In this document: piece after piece, positions 59,477 through 64,000 of the stretch | Layout: each line of letters opens with the position of its first letter | How positions within the stretch are numbered: the stretch's first letter is position 1 | From: Micromonospora arborensis | GTDB taxonomy: Bacteria; Actinomycetota; Actinomycetes; Mycobacteriales; Micromonosporaceae | NCBI RefSeq assembly: GCF_003205615.1 | Contig: NZ_PYBV01000014.1 | Span: 99,398 to 163,397 of the forward strand | Reading direction: 5' to 3' | Length of the DNA: 64,000 nucleotides | Notes under the pieces: generated by a model | What the model was told of the DNA's origin: nothing | Databases searched by the model: none | The model's input: the letters and a program-made list of their open reading frames with translations, nothing else | Position numbers and translations under genes: made by a program

Positions 59477-60235
59477 GTGCTGCTCTGCATCGACATCGGA
59501 AACACCAACACCGTGCTGGCGACCTTCGACGGCGACAGGCTGGTGCACTCCTGGCGAATCAAGACCGATGCCCGCTCGACGGCGGACGAGTTGGGCCTGA
59601 TGTTCCGGGGTCTGCTGGCCGGCGACAACGTCGAGATCACCGGTGTCGCCGCCTGCTCCACGGTGCCGGCCGCACTGCGGTCGCTGCGCACCATGCTCGG
59701 CCGCTACTACGCCGACCTGCCGAGCGTCATCGTCGAGCCGGGCGTGCGGACCGGGGTGCAGTTGGCGATCGACAACCCGAAGGAGGTGGGTGCCGACCGG
59801 GTGGTGAACACGCTGGCCGCGTACACCCTCTACGGCGGGCCGTCGATCGTGGTGGACTTCGGCACCACCACCAACTTCGACGTCATCAGCGGGCGGGGCG
59901 AGTTCCTCGGTGGTGCGTTCGCCCCGGGCATCGAGATCTCCTTCGACGCGTTGGCCGCCCGGGCCGCCCAACTGCGCAAGGTCGAGGCCACCAAACCCCG
60001 CTCGGTGATCGGAAAGAACACCGTGGAGTGCCTCCAGGCCGGCCTGTACTTCGGCTTCGCCGGCCAGGTGGACCGGATCGTCGAGCGGATGACCGAGGAG
60101 TTGGGCGAGGTGAAGGCGGTGATCGCCACCGGTGGCCTGGCGTCTCTGGTGATCAACGAATGCCGCACCATCACCCATCACGAGCCGATGATCACGCTGA
60201 TCGGCCTGCGAATGGTCTACGAGCGCAACCTCTGA
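59477..60235 (+). CDS. coaX: Type III pantothenate kinase
   Basis: A 252-residue ASKHA-fold kinase starting CoA synthesis by phosphorylating pantothenate. ATP-binding DIGNTNT (Asp6), EVGADRVVNTLAAY, VDFGTTTNFDVI and GGAFAPGIEIS match the family. In M. tuberculosis coaX follows panD; here a lipoprotein, nadB, nadC and a small gene lie between. Confidence 0.93.
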   Translation: MLLCIDIGNTNTVLATFDGDRLVHSWRIKTDARSTADELGLMFRGLLAGDNVEITGVAACSTVPAALRSLRTMLGRYYADLPSVIVEPGVRTGVQLAIDNPKEVGADRVVNTLAAYTLYGGPSIVVDFGTTTNFDVISGRGEFLGGAFAPGIEISFDALAARAAQLRKVEATKPRSVIGKNTVECLQAGLYFGFAGQVDRIVERMTEELGEVKAVIATGGLASLVINECRTITHHEPMITLIGLRMVYERNL

Positions 60236-60271
60236 CCCCGGTCGCCGCCCGGCCGGCTGCCGCGCGGGGCT

Positions 60272-61015
60272 TCACCGCCGTCGGGCGCGATAGACCACGG
60301 TCCGGTACGGCATCTCGATGGTCTCCCGGCCGGCCAGGTCCGGGTGGCGGGCGAGCAGGTCGAGTACGTTCCGGTCGACCTCGAGCTGCTCCTCGGCGCT
60401 GGCGGTCAGCCAGTAGGAGCGGGTGTGCAGCATGCCGAGCAGCTCGTCCGGGGTGAGCAGCGTCCGGTGCACGAACTGGGCCACCTCCACCGGCCCGAAG
60501 GCCGGCCCGAAGCCCCCGACCTGCTTGCGCAGGTCGGGGGCGTTGTCCCGGAGGTCGGCGATCCGGGTCAGTTCCACCATCCAACTGGCCGCCTGCTGGT
60601 CACGGATGTTCCAGATCGGGGCGAACGTTCCGCCTGGCCGGAGCACCCGGGCGATCTCGGCGTGCGCGGCCTCCTTGTCGAACCAGTGGTAGGCCTGGCC
60701 GACCAGCACCGCGTCGGCGCTGGCGTCCGGCAACGGCATCGACTCGGCGCTGCCCGCCCGGGACGTGAGACCCGGGGTGGTGAGGTCCAGTTGGGCGCGC
60801 ATGCCGGGGTCGGGCTCCACCGGCAGCACCTGGTGCCCGATGGTCCGCACGACCCGGCTCAGGATGCCGGTGCCGGCGGCGAGATCGACCACCTGGGCGC
60901 CGTCGTCCAATCCGTCAAGCGCCCAGCGGACCGCCTCTTCGGGATAACTCGGCCGAAACCGGTCGTAATCGTTCGCCGCAGCGCCGAAGGAGAGGGCCCG
61001 AGTGTGATCGACCAT
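60272..61015 (-). CDS. Class I SAM-dependent methyltransferase
   Basis: A 247-residue UbiE/BioC-like methyltransferase: FGAAANDYDRFRPSYPEEAV, motif I VVDLAAGTGILSRVV, VGQAYHWFDKEAAHAEIARVLRPGG. Proteins with the YHWFD motif are common in actinobacteria; the substrate is unknown. ATG 61015 fits a leaderless TAACCT seven bases upstream. Divergent from lysS. Confidence 0.82.
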   Translation of the reverse strand: MVDHTRALSFGAAANDYDRFRPSYPEEAVRWALDGLDDGAQVVDLAAGTGILSRVVRTIGHQVLPVEPDPGMRAQLDLTTPGLTSRAGSAESMPLPDASADAVLVGQAYHWFDKEAAHAEIARVLRPGGTFAPIWNIRDQQAASWMVELTRIADLRDNAPDLRKQVGGFGPAFGPVEVAQFVHRTLLTPDELLGMLHTRSYWLTASAEEQLEVDRNVLDLLARHPDLAGRETIEMPYRTVVYRARRR

Positions 61016-61022
61016 AACGGGC

Positions 61023-61062
61023 AGGTTATCCGCTAACAGCCCCCGGGACGCTTGAGTACGCT
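61023..61062. promoter_or_regulatory. Divergent -10 elements of the methyltransferase and lysS genes
   Basis: TAACCT on the minus strand (61023-61028) lies 7 nt before ATG 61015. TACGCT on the plus strand (61057-61062) would give lysS a leader of about 35 nt, which includes its GAGGAA ribosome site. Confidence 0.4.
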
Positions 61063-61104
61063 CGGGCCTGACCCCCTGTATCTCCCGTGACGAGGAAGCG
61101 TGCC

Positions 61105-62613
61105 GTGAGCGAGCAGAACGCCGTGCCAGTGGACCCCGCCGACGACCTTCCCGAGCAGATGAAGGTCCGCCGGGAGAAGCGGGACCGGATGCTCGCCGAG
61201 GGCGTCGAGCCCTACCCGGTCGGCTTCCCCCGCACCACCACCCTGGCCCAGGTCCGTGCGGGCTACGCCGACCTGCCGACCGACACCGCGACCGGTGACC
61301 AGGTGGCGGTCACCGGTCGAGTGATCTTCGTACGCAACACCGGCAAGCTCTGCTTCGCGACTCTGCGTGACGGCGACGGCACCGAGTTGCAGGCGATGCT
61401 CTCCCTGGACCGGGTCGGGCCGGAGCGGTTGGAGGCGTGGAAGCGCCTGGTCGACCTGGGCGACCACGTCGGTGTCACCGGTGAGGTGATCACCAGCCGT
61501 CGGGGTGAGCTGTCGGTGCTGGCCCAGCAGTGGGAGATGACCGCCAAGGCGCTGCGACCGTTGCCGGTGGCGCACAAGCCGCTCTCCGAGGAGGCCCGCG
61601 TCCGGCAGCGCTACGTCGACCTGATCGTCCGGCCGCAGGCGCGGGAGATGGTCCGTACCCGAGCCGCTGCGGTCCGCAGTCTGCGTGATTCATTGCACGG
61701 GCAGGGCTTCATCGAGGTGGAAACGCCGATGCTGCAACTGCTGCATGGTGGCGCGGCGGCCCGACCGTTCGTGACCCACAGCAATGCGTTGAACACCGAT
61801 CTGTATCTTCGAATCGCCCCGGAACTGTTTCTCAAGCGCGCCGTGGTCGGTGGTGTCGACCGCGTCTTCGAGATCAACCGCAACTTCCGTAATGAGGGTG
61901 TCGACTCTTCGCACTCGCCGGAGTTCGCGATGTTGGAGACGTACCAGGCGTACGGCGACTACGACACGATCGGCGAGCTGACCCGTAATCTCGTGCAACA
62001 GGCCGCGATCGCGGTCAGCGGCTCGATGGTGGTGACCCACGCCGACGGACGGGAGTTCGACCTCGGCGGCGAGTGGCGGTCCGTGACACTGTTCGGCGCG
62101 CTTTCCGAAGCACTCGGCGAGGAGGTCACGGTCCGCACCGACCGAGCCCGCCTCGTGGAGTACGCGGACAAGGTGGGATTGGCCGTCGACCCGAAGTGGG
62201 GTCCGGGCAAGCTGGCCGAGGAACTGTTCGAGGAACTGGTCGTCCCCGGTCTGGTGGAGCCCACCTTCGTGCGGGACTACCCGGAGGAGACCAGCCCGCT
62301 CACCCGGGCCCACCGCAGTGAGCCGGGGCTGGCCGAGAAGTGGGACCTCTACGTGCTCGGCTTCGAGCTGGGCACCGGGTACTCCGAGCTGGTCGACCCG
62401 GTCGTGCAGCGCGAGCGGCTGGTGGCCCAGGCGCAGCTGGCCGCCCGTGGCGACGACGAGGCGATGCGTCTCGACGAGGACTTTCTCCGGGCGATGGAGT
62501 ATGGAATGCCGCCGGCCGGCGGTATGGGAATGGGAATCGACCGGCTGTTGATGGCCCTGACCGGGCTGGGAATTCGGGAAACGATCCTCTTCCCGTTGGT
62601 CCGCCCGGAGTAG
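61105..62613 (+). CDS. lysS: Lysyl-tRNA synthetase, class II
   Basis: A 502-residue enzyme. An OB-fold anticodon domain ([21 protein letters not shown]) is followed by the class II core: motif 1 near [10 protein letters not shown], motif 2 [25 protein letters not shown] and motif 3 [18 protein letters not shown] 61105 is preferred over GTG 61087 because GAGGAA is then 7 nt upstream. lysS-lsr2-clpC order is conserved with M. tuberculosis. Confidence 0.95.
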   Translation: MSEQNAVPVDPADDLPEQMKVRREKRDRMLAEGVEPYPVGFPRTTTLAQVRAGYADLPTDTATGDQVAVTGRVIFVRNTGKLCFATLRDGDGTELQAMLSLDRVGPERLEAWKRLVDLGDHVGVTGEVITSRRGELSVLAQQWEMTAKALRPLPVAHKPLSEEARVRQRYVDLIVRPQAREMVRTRAAAVRSLRDSLHGQGFIEVETPMLQLLHGGAAARPFVTHSNALNTDLYLRIAPELFLKRAVVGGVDRVFEINRNFRNEGVDSSHSPEFAMLETYQAYGDYDTIGELTRNLVQQAAIAVSGSMVVTHADGREFDLGGEWRSVTLFGALSEALGEEVTVRTDRARLVEYADKVGLAVDPKWGPGKLAEELFEELVVPGLVEPTFVRDYPEETSPLTRAHRSEPGLAEKWDLYVLGFELGTGYSELVDPVVQRERLVAQAQLAARGDDEAMRLDEDFLRAMEYGMPPAGGMGMGIDRLLMALTGLGIRETILFPLVRPE

Positions 62614-62651
62614 TCTCGCCCCGGCTCGCGCAGAGTTGTAACGGCCTCCTA

Positions 62652-62682
62652 TTGACGAGGCGAGCAGCGCACGGGTTATTGT
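62652..62682 (+). promoter_or_regulatory. lsr2 promoter
   Basis: TTGACG (62652-62657) and TATTGT (62677-62682) with a 19-nt spacer form a recognisable -35/-10 pair about 45 nt before the lsr2 GTG. Confidence 0.5.
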
Positions 62683-62725
62683 GCTCTCGTTAGCAGGAGC
62701 ACCCTGCTCGAAAGGAATGTGGGAC

Positions 62726-63070
62726 GTGGCCAAGCAGATCATTCACAAGCTGGTCGATGACCTGGACGGCGGGGACGCTGACGAGACCGTCAAGTTCGCC
62801 CTCGACGGCGTTCAGTATGAGATCGACCTGTCGAGCGCCAACGCCGCGAAATTGCGCGACGCTTTCGCCTCGTACGTGGGTGCCGGCACGAAGGTCGGCC
62901 GGGGCGGCGTGGTGATCGGTGGGCGTGCTGCCCGCGGTCGGGGTGGCGCGACCGCCGATCGGGAACAGAACAAGGCGATCCGGGAGTGGGCCAAGAAGGC
63001 CGGCAAGGACATCTCCGACCGGGGTCGTATCCCGCAGGAGATCGTCGACGAGTACCACGCGAAGCGCTGA
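62726..63070 (+). CDS. lsr2: Lsr2 nucleoid-associated protein
   Basis: A 114-residue xenogeneic silencer. The N-terminal dimerisation domain (AKQIIHKLVDDLDGGDADETVKFALDGVQYEIDL) and C-terminal DNA-binding domain with the AT-minor-groove RGR motif (KDISDRGRIPQEIVDEYHAK) are intact, linked by a Gly/Arg-rich segment. Lsr2 coats AT-rich acquired DNA. GTG 62726 is set by AAAGGA about 9 nt upstream. A terminator hairpin follows at 63115-63151. Confidence 0.95.
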   Translation: MAKQIIHKLVDDLDGGDADETVKFALDGVQYEIDLSSANAAKLRDAFASYVGAGTKVGRGGVVIGGRAARGRGGATADREQNKAIREWAKKAGKDISDRGRIPQEIVDEYHAKR

Positions 63071-63114
63071 TCATTCAGCAGCTGGGTGGTTAGCACCACC
63101 ACCGCGGGCGACAC

Positions 63115-63151
63115 CGACGCCGGGCCGGAGCAGTTCTCCGGGCCGGCGTCG
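63115..63151 (+). terminator. lsr2 terminator hairpin
   Basis: A 16-bp stem with a single mismatch (63115-63130 with 63136-63151) and 5-nt loop, 44 nt after the lsr2 stop. Confidence 0.8.
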
Positions 63152-63249
63152 CCGTGTCTGCGGCCCATCCCGGTCGGACGCTGGCCGCCCACCCGCTCCC
63201 GGTCGACTGACCGCGTCCGGGGCCGGGAAGCATTCCGCACCCACCGGCG

Positions 63250-63292
63250 TTATCCACAACCAGTGGACCAACTATCCACAGCCTGTGGACAA
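63250..63292. promoter_or_regulatory. Cluster of DnaA boxes
   Basis: TTATCCACA (63250-63258), CTATCCACA (63272-63280) and TGTGGACAA (63284-63292, the inverse of TTGTCCACA) lie within 43 bp. Two match DnaA-box consensus exactly and one at 8 of 9. The last two face each other around a central palindrome. Confidence 0.75.
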
Positions 63293-63620
63293 CCTCCCTC
63301 AGGGGTGATGCGGCGTTCGTCCAGACCGCCGAACCGCCTTCCAGGGGCTCCCGGAACGCTTCCGGAGCCGGGATCGGGCCTCCGTCGCGCCAGTCGGATT
63401 TCGCTCTGCGCGTAGCGACAGGACTACCGGAACACCTCCTGAGCGCGGACGGTTGTCCAAAACGACGTGCAACCGACCCGGACCAGAGACACACGACCTC
63501 AGCTGAGTCGGTCAGCGACGATAGAGTAAGGAGGCACGGACGCCCGTCCTGGACGTTCGTGCACCGGCCCCGCCAAGATCTTGACCATCAAGGCGCACGG
63601 CACGTGAGGAGCACGAGGGC

Positions 63621-64000
63621 ATGTTCGAGCGGTTCACCGACCGAGCGCGACGGGTTGTCGTCCTGGCCCAAGAAGAGGCCCGGATGCTCAACCACAACTA
63701 CATCGGTACGGAACACATCCTGCTGGGCCTGATCCACGAAGGTGAAGGCGTCGCGGCGAAGGCCCTGGAGAGCCTCGGCATCTCCCTGGAGGGCGTCCGC
63801 CAGCAGGTCGAGGAGATCATCGGCCAGGGTCAGCAGGCGCCGAGCGGGCACATCCCGTTCACGCCGCGGGCCAAGAAGGTGCTGGAGCTGTCGCTGCGCG
63901 AGGCGCTGCAGCTCGGCCACAACTACATCGGCACCGAGCACATCCTGCTCGGGCTGATCCGTGAGGGCGAGGGCGTCGCCGCCCAGGTGCTGGTCAAGCT
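63621..64000 (+). CDS. clpC: ATP-dependent Clp protease ATP-binding subunit ClpC (5' part)
   Basis: The first 126 codons of ClpC, cut by the window end. The two N-domain repeats are visible: [45 protein letters not shown] and [44 protein letters not shown]. ClpC unfolds substrates for ClpP. ATG 63621 has a purine-rich GGAGCACGAGGG upstream. Downstream AAA domains lie outside the window. Confidence 0.95.
   Translation, partial: MFERFTDRARRVVVLAQEEARMLNHNYIGTEHILLGLIHEGEGVAAKALESLGISLEGVRQQVEEIIGQGQQAPSGHIPFTPRAKKVLELSLREALQLGHNYIGTEHILLGLIREGEGVAAQVLVK

Larger units (their letters stand above)
63071..63620. other. 550-bp lsr2-clpC intergenic region
   Basis: Contains the lsr2 terminator, a cluster of DnaA boxes (63250-63292), a degenerate box TTGTCCAAA at 63453-63461 and a -10-like TAGAGT at 63522-63527 that would give clpC a leader of about 90 nt. 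No ClgR, HspR or CtsR consensus and no gene were found. Confidence 0.6.

Noticed and set aside
63300..63620. ClgR, HspR or CtsR operator upstream of clpC
   Set aside because: No sequence with the expected half-sites and spacing was found.
1..64000. tRNA, rRNA or known structured ncRNA genes
   Set aside because: None recognised by eye in the intergenic regions; a covariance-model search would be decisive.

Overview
The window is very high-GC actinobacterial DNA. The gene content points to Micromonosporaceae (a Micromonospora- or Salinispora-like organism): ESX-type secretion genes, Lsr2, a MarP-type protease, many GTG starts and dense four-base stop/start overlaps. The genus call is inference; no rRNA, tRNA or other marker gene was found. 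Much of the window follows a gene order also known from Mycobacterium tuberculosis. On the left are crp, nth, a TlpA-like protein, a NUDIX hydrolase and marP. In the middle are ppa, dacB, a DUF2342 metalloprotease, tilS, hpt, ftsH and folE. On the right are folP, folB, folK, a DUF3180 protein, a DUF2520 protein, panC, panD, coaX, lysS, lsr2 and clpC. Genes outside this backbone look like accessory blocks placed between backbone genes.

Layout. 0.25-7.2 kb: metallophosphoesterase, crp, an orphan cbiZ, a CapA-like lipoprotein, nth, TlpA-like lipoprotein, CoA-type NUDIX hydrolase and MarP. 7.2-15.7 kb: two PAP2 phosphatases and a partial type VII (ESX) set, mycP-eccC with divergent eccD and no Esx substrate gene. 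15.7-25.7 kb: ppa, dacB, metalloprotease, tilS, a GlxA/AraC regulator beside a 45-residue membrane peptide, hpt, ftsH and folE. 25.7-38.4 kb: an accessory block between folE and folP. It holds a membrane protein, a P-loop-dead FtsK-like protein and a minus-strand type IV secretion-like operon (pilin-sized protein, PrgI, VirB4, VirB6-like, VirB8-like, dual cell-wall hydrolase). 38.8-48.8 kb: folP-folB-folK-DUF3180, an RbsC-like permease, small proteins, an osmoprotectant ABC transporter and a large disordered membrane protein. 48.8-52.8 kb: an orphan NuoD overlapping a MidA/NDUFAF7-type methyltransferase, then an SDR/TetR pair with three operators. 52.9-59.0 kb: DUF2520-panC-panD, a lipoprotein, nadB and nadC. 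59.0-64.0 kb: coaX, a methyltransferase, lysS, lsr2 and the start of clpC.

How the genes fit together. FolE, FolP, FolB and FolK form the tetrahydrofolate branch. PanC, PanD and CoaX cover pantothenate and CoA entry, and NadB/NadC cover quinolinate-to-NAD synthesis. EccC, EccD and MycP are membrane and protease parts of an ESX system whose other parts must lie elsewhere. The type IV-like operon has the parts of a Gram-positive conjugation channel, but no relaxase or VirD4/TraG coupling ATPase is in view.

Sequence signals of note: about a dozen genes have a TANNNT hexamer 6-8 nt before the start codon, suggesting leaderless transcripts. A cluster of DnaA boxes lies between lsr2 and clpC. Two gene junctions (folK/DUF3180 and DUF2520/panC) carry tiny ORFs that keep stop/start overlap coupling intact.
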